Assembly: GCA_002964805.2 (NCBI GenBank)
Contig: PUDQ02000003.1
Location: 4,154,001-4,218,000 of the forward strand
Direction of reading: 5' to 3'
DNA from: Trametes villosa
Lineage: Eukaryota > Basidiomycota > Agaricomycetes > Polyporales > Polyporaceae
Length of the DNA: 64,000 nucleotides
The position numbers and the translations under genes were made by a program. The notes below the pieces were generated by a model. The model saw nothing but the letters and a program-made list of their open reading frames with translations. It did not search any database and was not told where the DNA came from. How positions within the stretch are numbered: position 1 is the first letter of the stretch; every line of letters starts with the position of its first letter. Of the stretch, positions 25,378-35,307 are shown piece by piece.

Positions 25378-28300
25378 ATGTCGTGCCCACCACCCTCATC
25401 CTTCATTCTGGCTGCCCGGGCCCAGCAGCGACATCGCAGCCGCTGCTGGTGCAGCGCGCATTGTGGCCATGGTGTGGGGCAGTCACTTGGATTACCAGTG
25501 GCTACCCCTACCGCTAGTGCCGCGATGCTGCCCGCCTGCCGTTCTATCGACTCAGATTTCCGCGATCATGCATTCAACAACTTGCCATCCCTATCTGCTC
25601 GCTCGACTCGGGGCACTTCCACCATGCTGCCTCTCCACACGCGCGCCGCCGCCCCCTCACGTTCTCTGCCCCCCACTTCTTATCGTCCGCCACCATCCGC
25701 CACCGCCTCCGGCGTCGGCTATGATACCACGCCCGCGTAGGGGCCGCCGCGCACTATGTCCAGCAGCCACGCCCAGCTTGGCAATTTCAGCTCGCGCCGC
25801 CGCATTCTTTGCTCACACAATGCTCATCTCCCCGACTGCCTCCGCCAGCCTTCCCGCGCATATACCTGAACATGCCTCAATGGCTCATAGGACTGCCCCG
25901 CACATGCCTGATACAGCCTGGGCGGAACGGATGCGCAATGAGTGAGTTACACGGCCGCCAAAATCCGCGCCCCGCGCCCGCAAGCTCCCCGCGCTCCCGT
26001 CTCGCCCCTCCACGCCCCGCCCCGCCAAGCTCAGGGGACGTTAAGCAGACGTTCGCTATGCCGCCATTATGCGGACGAAGCCGCCGCATGCGTCGTTCAA
26101 GCGGGATCGCCGGCGCACCGCGACCGTCTTGCCCGCCTCTTCCCTCGACGCCCCGGCACTCTGAGACAATTGGCGTGTGCGGCGGCGGTACAGACAGACA
26201 GAGGATACGATAACGGCCCTACGGGTACCTTTACAGTTTCTCTGACTACGATTCAACCGCTCACAACGCCCCTCTTTCACAGCACCCACCCGCTAAGCCA
26301 CCGATTATCACCTCAGCACACACCCGGAAAGCAGGAGAAGACCCGCATACACGGCCTGCCGAGGCCCTGGACAAGTCCCGCACCGGGCGGAGACTCGGTT
26401 CTCCAGCCCCTGCCGCCCGCCTTCCCGCCCTCCTCCCGCGGATGCCCCGTGGTTGCCCCGCTTCGTATCTACTGCAAGCGACGTTCGCCGGCCACTCCTC
26501 GCCCGGGTACGTTTCCCAAGCGTCTGCACGCGATACGCGCTGACGACCTCCATTTCTTAGACAGTCCACGGCCAGACTCGGAACCCCCGCTACATGGGGT
26601 CCACTCGCGTTCCCCTGCCCGTTTTTGTACCGCAGACACGCCCAATGCACCGCTTTGGCACTCCCCACCGCATCAGAGCCGTGCATTGTCGTCCGGGCCC
26701 GCGCTGGGTACGTGTGCCGCCTGCCGCCGCCCTCGAGGAGGCCGCCACAGCGTGCCTCCACGGGCGCGCTGCACGCTTAGAATGCGTGCGGTGCGTGCGT
26801 GGAGGCACACACTGCGCACTTGGGTACGCGCGCACGGATGCGTCACGGCCGCGCCGTGTGTAGCGCCGCTGCCCCGCCAGTACGCCCGCCCCCGCCAAGC
26901 CGGCGGCACCCTCCAACGCCGTCCCCCGCCCAGACCGCCGCACAAACACAACGCGGGGACACACACACCACACTGCAGCCGCTGCGGCCGCCCCGGCGCG
27001 ATCCGCGGCAAAATTCTCACCTCAATCATGCGCAATTTCATGGGCGCAGCCCGTGGCATGCCCGCACAGAACTGCACGCCACCGACCCCGCCGCGGTCCT
27101 TCCGCCGTGCCTGTGCGGAGGCACACTCCCTTAGCCCTGCCTTATCCTCTGTCGTCGGCGGGAAGCCCGGGCGGCGAGTCTGGGCTCCACCCTTCTCGTC
27201 GACCCCGGGGGGCGGCCGACCGCGCACTCGTCCCACTGAATGCCCGCACCTTCAAACCGCGCGCAACGCCCGGGAAGCGGCCGGCTCTCTTTCCCGCCGT
27301 ATGCTTCGAGCACTCACCACTCGCTCCGCGCGGCAGGGAACCCGCCAGCCCCCGGGCCCGTCTGCAGCAGGCCAAGTGGAGACCACTCCGGGAAACGTTG
27401 CCCGGCGGACACCTGTACATCACATCACATCAGTCTATTTATCTCCGATCAGCCAGTCGGCCTGTGCGGGTCTAATTGACTTGAATCTCCACATCCCCCT
27501 CTCTACTAATAAAACTACCAATAATTCGCCCGTTCCCTTTTGCGGAAAGAGCTCCCTCCCCCTAGTGCGCAAGTCCAAAGCGCCCTCCTCCCTTCCCCGG
27601 CAAGTCCCGGGCGTTGATAGCAGCCACCGCCTAGCCCGCCCGGCGCCTTCCCCTCGGCAACCGGGCTCCGCGCGCCTCGGACTCCGCCCCGCCACCCCGC
27701 CCCAGCGCTCCCCGCCATCAAACGCCCGTCGGCGCCGTCCCCAACGATGAGCAAGCCCGCCCCGCGTTCCCGCCGTGTTTCCCGCCCTTTTCGCCCGCTT
27801 CTTTTTGTAACTAAGGTATATTAAAGTGTATATAACGGATCCTAGGGTCTACATAGTGTCTAGTACGCGCCGAAGCGCAGGGGGTAAGTAGTGGCGGGTA
27901 GTGGCAGATCGGTCATCTTATCAGTAGATCTCACGGCTGATAAGAGCTCTCCCCGCGTAAGCCGGAGACGCGATCGCGCGTTCCCACGCGCTCCCCCCGC
28001 CGCCAAGTCCCCTCCCCGCCCCCCGCCCCGCCTCATGTCAACGAGCTACGGCGTGCAATGCAAGTGTGCTTTGTAGCACAAGCAGCACCATAGAGTGCTC
28101 TCCAAGAGCGTGGGCGGGAGGAGAAGTGCGATGACGCGGGGAGCGTCATCGGCTATCTCGGCTCATCCGATCGCTTCGCGAGCTCTTAAGTAATAGTATC
28201 ACTTACAAGTGTGTTTACATGTACTTACTGCCTCCCACTTAAAGTCTTACAAGTTCATATAACAGTTTGAGGGACGTGACAAGATAGCTGTATAACAAAG

Positions 28301-28486
28301 AGAGCACTAAGGACTTGCAAGACATACTATGGGATGTACTGATTACAAAAGCGAGGTATATGAGGACTTAACAAAGAGCACCGACCACTCGAGCAGAGCC
28401 TCCTGGCGTGCGCGGCGAAGAAGACGCGGAGGGGGGGGGCACCGTAACGACGGCGTCGAGGGCGCGCGCGCGACCATTGAGCAGCT
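25378..28486. other. Strongly C-rich segment without supported genes
   Basis: From about 25.4 to 27.8 kb the plus strand is very rich in C and CpG and poor in A/T, so stop codons are rare and long frames appear in several registers, including a 602-codon frame at 25942-27750 made almost wholly of Pro/Arg/Ala/Ser. That frame has no domain and shares its openness with frames on the other strand, so I do not call it. From 27.8 to 28.4 kb the sequence turns AT-richer and then meets the foldback. A run of nine G lies near 28431. Confidence 0.4.
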
Positions 28487-31050
28487 GCTGTTGCAGTTCT
28501 GATGCATCAGGTTCCGTCAAACGGCCTGCACCTTATTGCATCAGGTTCCGTGCGCGGCCTATGCCGTAATTCTGCCCCCGGTGAAGCCCCGTGAAGCCCC
28601 CGGGCCCTGCTATATATGGTAGGAGCCCGGCGGCAGCAGTGCTATCAGCCCGAGATAAGCTCATTGGGCTTATCTTGGCTAGATAGCACTGCTAGCAGAT
28701 CTCCGGCGCCCCCGGGCGCTTTTTTTTGATCAGCCACATCCCGATTAGGCAGGCCTGCCTCTGCCCACCACTATAGGGCAACCCTCTCCTCGATTACTCG
28801 GCGACCCCTGGGCGGATTCGCCTCGCAAATGGCGCGTTTTATTCGCATTTCCAAGGGCTACAGGGCGCAGCAAACGCGCAGAGATTTGGGTAAGTACTGA
28901 CTGCTTTATCAGGTGGTGTAGTAGGCAGCTTAGGGCGACGCGATCTGGGCGATAGCTCGCCCGTTTCGCGTCGCCCTCGCACGCGCATGGGCTCCCCAGA
29001 AAGCCGTGATACAGGGCTTTCGAACGAGCCCACATGCGCGCAAATTGGCCCAGCGGTTGTGACGCTGCCCTCTACCCACTCTGGGCAGGAGGGCAGGGTC
29101 ACCTTCCTCCCCCAGATCTCCATGGATTCGCATCTTCTGCTGCCCATACGATGGCTAACGTTCTAAAGTATTTAGGGCATGCTCTGATGGAGAATCCGGG
29201 CACGGTGGGAGCCCTAGGGGAGGCCCTGGAGCTTCGCTCTGTGGGCCAGCTCCTGGGCGACAGTTTCGGGCGTAGCGCAACGACGCCTCCGCGCGCCGCT
29301 ACGATACGCATATCCCCGGAAAGCTGCTGAATGCAGCTTTCCGTTGGTATGCTTACCGTAGCGATCCGACCGCTGGGTGAAACGCGGCCACCTCTGCTCC
29401 TTGACACACCCCCGGGGCCCTTCATTTGCCCACTACTCATCCACATCCCGGCCGTTTTGGCTGATTCCTTCTTGCTGTACTTTGGAACACATAGCTCAAC
29501 ATGCCCATGGTTTGCGATCAAATTTAATCTCCCTCGCTGTCTGGCTGTGTGCTTATCAGTAGCTCCAGCAGGGGGTGCACTTTCCAGCGCCCTCCCCGAC
29601 CTTCCCTCCACCCGATTAGCCTGAAAATTCACAATGCGCTAGCATCAGGGTATAACTATCAGTGTGAAAAAAATCTAGGGAATGCGAGCTCTCGTGGGGG
29701 AGTTATGGATGAATCACCTCGGGCAGTGCTCAGCCACAGGCCGTCTTAAGACGGTCTCGGCGGCTGCCCGAGGCTTGCACACAATGTAGCACTGTAGGGA
29801 ACCCCTGTAGAAGGGTAAAACATGTATCTCTGCAAGTTCCTATCCGTTTTCTTTCATTCAAGTTACAACCAAGAGCTGTACTTATGCACTATGTACCCAG
29901 GACGTCAGTGAGCTAACCCCAGGCTTCATTAGTAGACAAAGGAGCATAATGTTTTGTACTCTCTGCTACCTGAGATATGCAATATTGAAATAACGGAGAT
30001 TGGAGGGGATATCTAGGCATATTAACTACTTGGACATAAACAATACTTGCTAGGAAGACTCAGAAATGAACCGAGGGGGGCATGGACTGGCCGCTGGAAC
30101 ATAGGAGGGCAGGGGAGCTATAGGGTGGTGTGGCGAGGTGAAGAGACGACCGCACAACAACGAGCGGTCGGATCGCCACGATAAGCATACCAACAGAAAG
30201 CTGCGTTCAGCAGCTTTCCGGGGATATGCGTATCGTGGCGGCGCGCGAAGGCGTCGTCGCGCTACGCCTGAAACAGCCGCCCAGGAGCTGGCCCACAGAG
30301 CAAAGCTCTAGGGCCTTCCCTAGGGGTCCCACCGTGCCCGGAGGTTTGATGAGAGCATGCCTTGCGTGTTTTGAGACGTCAGTAAACGTCCGAGGGGTAC
30401 CCGGGGTGAATCTGTGAAGATCTGGCTCAGGGATGTGGCCCTGCCCTCCTGCCCAGAGTGGGTAGAGGGCAGCGTCACAACCGCTGGGCCAATTTGCGCG
30501 CATGTGGGCTCGTTAGAAAGCCCTGTATGAGGGCTTTCCGGGGATCCCACACGCGCGCAAAGGCGACGCGAAACGGGCGAGCTATCGCCCAGATCGCGTC
30601 GCCCTAAGCTGCCTACTACACCACCTGATAAAGCAGTCAGTACTTACCCAAATCTCTGCGCGTTTGCTGCGCCCTGTAGCCCTTGGAAATGCGAATAAAA
30701 CGCGCCATTTGCGAGGCGAATCCGCCCAGGGGTCGCCGAGTAATCGAGGAGAGGGTTGCCCTATAGTGGTGGGCAGAGGCAGGCCTGCCTAATCGGGATG
30801 TGGCTGATCAAAAAAAAGCGCCCGGGGGCACCGGAGATCTGCTAGCAGTGCTATCTAGCCAAGATAAGCCCAATGAGCTTATCTCGGGCTGATAGCACTG
30901 TTGCCGCCGGGCTCCTACCATATATAGCAGGGCCCGGGGGCTTCACTGGGCTTCACCGGGGGCAGAATTACGGCATAGGCCGCGCACGGAACCTGATGCA
31001 ATAAGGTGCAGGCCGTTTGACGGAACCTGATGCATCAGAACTGCCACAGC
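28487..31050. repeat. Giant foldback: 888-bp inverted arms around a 788-bp spacer
   Basis: The left arm 28487-29374 and right arm 30163-31050 are reverse complements with mirror positions summing to 59537 at both the outer and inner ends, so any indels are balanced. The outer ends carry the palindrome CTGATGCATCAG. Each arm contains its own stem-loops, e.g. 28636-28692 (arm GCAGTGCTATC, inner stem GATAAGC), 28933-28976 (arm GGGCGACGCGA, inner GGGCGA) and 29318-29342 (arm GGAAAGCTGC). A TATATAT lies at 28611-28617 with its mirror in the right arm. No transposase is inside. The right end abuts the gypsy protease reading frame. I found no convincing target-site duplication. Confidence 0.92.
29375..30162. 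other. Spacer of the giant foldback, AT-richer, with a central hairpin
   Basis: No gene seen. It contains a stem CCTCGGGCAG (29717-29726) pairing with 29764-29773, enclosing the perfect palindrome CCGTCTTAAGACGG at 29741-29754. This lies about 23 bp from the geometric centre of the foldback. The right part of the spacer is AT-rich and unstructured. Confidence 0.6.
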
Positions 31051-31514
31051 TTGTGCTACAGGCCCAGCGCACACTATGCGCTGAGATTACAATCAATAAG
31101 GTCACAGCTCTGGCCTTATTCGACTCGGGCTGCACGACCGATTCGATCACGCCAGAGTTGGCGTATCTGAGTCGCGCAGATCGTATCGATCTGGCGCAGC
31201 CTGTAGGGCTGCAATTGGGAACCAAGGGCAGCAAGACGCGCATCAATTATGGTGCGCAAGCAGAGCTCAAGGTGGGCTCTGTGAATACTACGCAATACTT
31301 TGACGTAGTAGACATCGATAAGTACGATGTCGTGTTGGGAACTACCTTCTGCAGGAAGCATGGAGTAATCCTAGACTTCCGTGCAGGTACGGTAGTAATC
31401 AACGGCAAAAGTTTGCCGTTGTTCGATCCTGAGGTTTCGACGACTGCGAAACCCGAACCCAAGAAATGGGTTCCTCGATTCCAATTCGAAGGTACTGCTA
31501 AACCTAAGCAGTAG
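31017..31514 (+). CDS. Gypsy aspartic protease (retropepsin) region, 5'-truncated
   Basis: A retropepsin-like domain that would mature the Gag-Pol polyprotein. The active-site motif is FDSGCTTDSI (catalytic Asp in DSG) near residue 40. A flap-like segment follows, then YDVVLGTTFCRKHGVILDF, matching the second conserved hydrophobic block of gypsy proteases. The frame is open from about 31005 but has no ATG before the motif, consistent with loss of gag and the 5' part. It ends at a single UAG (31512-31514). The next ORF is in the same frame, so protease and RT were one polyprotein, joined either by stop readthrough or formerly by a sense codon. Confidence 0.85.
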   Translation: MTEPDASELPQLVLQAQRTLCAEITINKVTALALFDSGCTTDSITPELAYLSRADRIDLAQPVGLQLGTKGSKTRINYGAQAELKVGSVNTTQYFDVVDIDKYDVVLGTTFCRKHGVILDFRAGTVVINGKSLPLFDPEVSTTAKPEPKKWVPRFQFEGTAKPKQ

Positions 31515-34500
31515 GACAACGTAGCGAGTTCCACAAGAGTGGAACCTCCCCACTCTCGTTACGACAAGTCCGGAGGGTCGTCAGGAGGGGGAGGGAACAG
31601 TGTAGAAACCGTTAAGATTCCTGAACGACACCAAGGGCGAGCCAAAGATAGCTCGCCGCCGAACATTGGCGAAAAATTCATTCCGACGATGCATTCGTCG
31701 CGAGGTCCTAGAAGGGACAAGTATGGGTACGAGGACCCATACGGCATCAACGAGCTCTTGGACAAAATAGCCAAGGAGCAGTGGGAGGACGAACAGATCC
31801 GACGAACCCACGCTGGGTTCGTCATAGACGAGGAAGAGGAGGAGCTGAAAGCTCTTCGTGACCGCTGGTATGCGGCCACCGAGGACATTATGCGTCCTGC
31901 GCCGGAGCATCTCCCGCCGTTCCGGGAGATCAATCACCACATCCCGCTCATCGATGAAGCGAAGAAATATCGCTATCATCTCCCACGTTGCGCGGACGTG
32001 GTGAAGCCAGAGCTCATAGCGAAAATCAATCGCTATGTGAAGGCAGGCTGGTGGCGACCGGTAACGGTCACGCAAGCAGCGCCTCTGCTGTGCGTTGCCA
32101 AGAAGAATGGCAAGCTGCGCACCGTGCTCGATGCGCGACAACGAAACCAGAACACGGTGCACGACCTGACACCGTTTCCGGATCAAGACCAGATCCGGAT
32201 GGACGTTGCTCGAGCGAAGTATCGCTCGAAGATTGATCTGTCCGACGCCTACGAACAGATCCGCATAGTTGCGGAGGACGTGTGGAAGACCGCGTTCGCG
32301 ACGCCTTACGGGACGTTCGTGAGCGAGGTCATGCAACAGGGCGACACCAACGCCCCGTCCACATTCCAACGTCTAATGACAGCCATATTCCGTGACTGTA
32401 TCGGAAGGTTCGTCCATGTCTATTTGGACGACATTTTCGTATTTTCGGACTCCAAGGAGGAGCACGAAGAACACTTAAGGATAGTGTTCGAAAAGCTTCG
32501 AGAGGCGAAGCTTTTCCTAAGCCGCAGCAAGTGCGACTTATACTCCAAAGATTTGGATTGTCTCGGTCACCGAATAGATGACAAGGGACTACACGCCGAT
32601 ACGGACAAGATGAGCCGTATCAGGAACTGGCGAACACCTCGCTCGTATAACGAGGTGCAGCGGTTCCTCGGGCTAGTAAACTATCTGGCACATTTTATGC
32701 CAGATGTAACGGCGTACACATCGCCGTTATCGGACATGGTCCATAACGACCGTCCGTTCGTATGGCGCGCACTGCACGACAAGTGCTTTGAGTCTATCAA
32801 AGCACTCGCGTGTAAGGTGCCCATACTGAAGCCGATAGATCCGGCTTCCACAGATCCCATTTGGTTGATCTGTGATGCGTCCGTGTATGGACTCGGAGCG
32901 TTATACGGGCAAGGACCCGACTGGCAAACTTGCAGGCCAGCCGGGTTCCTGTCGAAGAAATTTACGTCCGCACAACGGGCGTATCGCACCTACGAGCAAG
33001 AAGCTCTAGCCATCATGGAAGGCTTGTTCAAGTGGGAGGACAAGCTCATAGGACGAAAGCTCAATATAGTCACTGACCATAGAGCTCTCGAGTTCCTTGA
33101 GGGACTCGAGCGTCCTAACCACCGTCAGATACGGTGGTACGAATTCTTGTCGAGGTTCGACAAGACGATTACCTATATTCCAGGTAAACTGAACAAAGTA
33201 GCGGACTGTTTGTCCCGCTACTTCGAACATGACGACATAGAGGAACTAGCCGAAGATTTCGACTATGTTAACGCCGACTTGCGGCTAGACCCTGAAGGGG
33301 ATGATCTCCCCTTCTCCCGACTCATCGAGCTACGCGCAGCTCGAGTGTTGCGTCGATCTGCGCGGAAACTCGCGCAGCTAGAGACAGACAACGCGCACGC
33401 TACACGCGTGCAAGAACCAATAGAGGAACGAGTCGTAGAGTCGGCTCGTTACGCTGCACACGCACCTATCTCGGTGACTGCAGCAGCCACGGACAGCGAC
33501 AATGTGACGCTGTCGGACTCGCTATCTGCGGGTCCCTCTTTGCGTGTCTGGGTAGAAGGAGACGACGGCTTCCTGAAAGCCGTCAAGTCAGGTTATGTTA
33601 ATGACCCGACGTTCCAGAAAATACTGGAACGGCCTACTCAGCATCGCGCATTCGTAATGCGCGAGGGTGTGATATACACCAAGAACCGTGAAGGCGACGA
33701 GGTATTGTGTATACCTCGTGGTCTGTATCGGAAACGGGCCCTTCAGGAGCTCGTGTTAGACCAAGCGCATAGCGCGCTTGGACATCTTGGACCTCAGCGC
33801 ACGTCAGAGTACGTGCGCAAGTGGTTTTGGTGGCCCGCGTTACGCAAGGATGTAGACAAGTTCTGCATTTCGTGCGGCGTGTGCCACACCACGAAAATAA
33901 GTACACAGCCCCCTATAGGGCTGTTACACTCGCTACCGATACCTACGGTGCCATGGACGTCTATGTCCATGGATTTCTTCGGTCCGTTTCCGCCCTCGCA
34001 CGGATACGACTACATATGGATTGTAGTCTGTCGGTTGACCTCGATGGTACACCTCATACCCATCAAGACAACCGACACAGCGTCAGACCTGGCGCTGGTC
34101 TACTTCAGGGAAGTAGTCCGTCTACACGGGCTACCGGACTCCATAGTCTCTGATAGAGACTCGAAGTTCACTTCCAAGTTCTGGAAGGAGCTGCATCGCC
34201 TTATGGGGGCGAAGCTGCTTATGTCCACGTCGTTCCATCCACAGACGGATGGATTATCTGAGCGTAGTATACGCTCAGTGTCGCAGATACTCCGTGCACT
34301 GGTAGCTCCTGACCAGTTGGACTGGTATGAGAAGCTACCGATAGCGGAGTTCGCTATCAACTCTGCGGTAAGTTCTACCACAGGGTTCGCTCCGTTCGAG
34401 TTGAACTACGGGTATCTCCCGCGTTCTATGAACGGAATCGGAACGGACACTCCGTTTCGAGGAGTGCGAGAGTTCGCACTCAGAGCCAAGGCGAACCTGG

Positions 34501-35060
34501 AGATGGCGCATGATGCCATCATCGAGGCGCGAGTGCGCCAGACACACTATGCGAATAAGCATAGGCAAGCCGAACCCGACTTTGAGGTCGGGGACAAGGT
34601 ATACCTATCGACAAAGAATTTGTCGATACCTAAGGGCCGGGCACGAAAGCTCGTGCCTAAATACATCGGACCGTATGCTATAATTGAGAGCATACCCAGT
34701 ACGTCAAACTACGTACTGGAGTTACCAGAAGAACTCCGGAACCGAAGGATACACCCTCGGTTCCACGCGTCGCTATTACGACGCTATGAGCCAAACGACG
34801 ATGCGGTATTCCCGCATCGTGAGGCGAAGTCGTATTACGACTTCGGCAATGAAGACTCCACCGAATGGTTGGTGGAAGAGATTATCGGCCACGAGTGGAA
34901 TGGCAATAAGTGCCAGTTCCACGTGCGGTGGACGATGGGGGACCATACATGGGAACCCTACGAGCACTGTAAGGAGCTCGTAGCATTAGACGAGTATTGT
35001 CGTCTAATGGGCGTGTCATCTTGGCGCGCGTTGCCCAAGAAAACATCCGCCAAGACTTAG
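31515..35060 (+). CDS. Gypsy reverse transcriptase - RNase H - integrase - chromodomain polyprotein
   Basis: Copies the element's RNA to DNA and inserts it. Counting from 31539: RT with the polymerase motif YLDDIFVF at about residue 295 and KIDLSDAYEQ before it; the connection FLGLVNYLAHF; RNase H with Asp in ICDASVYGLGA, Glu in YEQEALAI and Asp in VTDHRALEF; integrase with an HHCC-type finger (LGHLG..CISCGVCH) and DDE residues in SMDFFGPF (about 812), SDRDSKF and GLSERSIRS; and a chromodomain at about 1108-1155 (WLVEEIIG..CQFHVRW..HTWEP), which in chromoviruses targets heterochromatin. All catalytic residues are present and no frameshift is seen over about 1170 codons. The sequence is saturated with stem-loops. 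There is no obvious independent start; expression probably depends on the upstream frame. Confidence 0.93.
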   Translation, partial: DNVASSTRVEPPHSRYDKSGGSSGGGGNSVETVKIPERHQGRAKDSSPPNIGEKFIPTMHSSRGPRRDKYGYEDPYGINELLDKIAKEQWEDEQIRRTHAGFVIDEEEEELKALRDRWYAATEDIMRPAPEHLPPFREINHHIPLIDEAKKYRYHLPRCADVVKPELIAKINRYVKAGWWRPVTVTQAAPLLCVAKKNGKLRTVLDARQRNQNTVHDLTPFPDQDQIRMDVARAKYRSKIDLSDAYEQIRIVAEDVWKTAFATPYGTFVSEVMQQGDTNAPSTFQRLMTAIFRDCIGRFVHVYLDDIFVFSDSKEEHEEHLRIVFEKLREAKLFLSRSKCDLYSKDLDCLGHRIDDKGLHADTDKMSRIRNWRTPRSYNEVQRFLGLVNYLAHFMPDVTAYTSPLSDMVHNDRPFVWRALHDKCFESIKALACKVPILKPIDPASTDPIWLICDASVYGLGALYGQGPDWQTCRPAGFLSKKFTSAQRAYRTYEQEALAIMEGLFKWEDKLIGRKLNIVTDHRALEFLEGLERPNHRQIRWYEFLSRFDKTITYIPGKLNKVADCLSRYFEHDDIEELAEDFDYVNADLRLDPEGDDLPFSRLIELRAARVLRRSARKLAQLETDNAHATRVQEPIEERVVESARYAAHAPISVTAAATDSDNVTLSDSLSAGPSLRVWVEGDDGFLKAVKSGYVNDPTFQKILERPTQHRAFVMREGVIYTKNREGDEVLCIPRGLYRKRALQELVLDQAHSALGHLGPQRTSEYVRKWFWWPALRKDVDKFCISCGVCHTTKISTQPPIGLLHSLPIPTVPWTSMSMDFFGPFPPSHGYDYIWIVVCRLTSMVHLIPIKTTDTASDLALVYFREVVRLHGLPDSIVSDRDSKFTSKFWKELHRLMGAKLLMSTSFHPQTDGLSERSIRSVSQILRALVAPDQLDWYEKLPIAEFAINSAVSSTTGFAPFELNYGYLPRSMNGIGTDTPFRGVREFALRAKANLEMAHDAIIEARVRQTHYANKHRQAEPDFEVGDKVYLSTKNLSIPKGRARKLVPKYIGPYAIIESIPSTSNYVLELPEELRNRRIHPRFHASLLRRYEPNDDAVFPHREAKSYYDFGNEDSTEWLVEEIIGHEWNGNKCQFHVRWTMGDHTWEPYEHCKELVALDEYCRLMGVSSWRALPKKTSAKT

Positions 35061-35307
35061 CGGATGTACGAAGCGCAACATGCGCTTCGTGGTCAAGACT
35101 ACCCGATTGAGTAGTCGTGGTGAAGGACAGAGCACGCGCAGAGAGCGCGTGACCGTGAAGTAGTACGTCACGTGCAGGCTCGCGTGCGCGAGGCAGCCAC
35201 CGACGCGTTCGGACTCCGCCGGCGCTTTAAGACGGCGACCTCGCGAGTGCAGGGTCATAACCGACCTCTGCCACCTCACCACCACCACCAACAACGACGC
35301 CCGCGCC

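Noticed and set aside
25942..27750. 602-codon open frame, Pro/Arg/Ala-rich
   Set aside because: It lies in extremely C-rich DNA where stops are rare in several frames on both strands. There is no domain, no hydrophobic core pattern and no splice logic.
28000..28490. Hidden 5' LTR of the gypsy element left of the foldback
   Set aside because: No match to the 3' LTR start (TGTAACGACC) or end was found there or elsewhere in the window.
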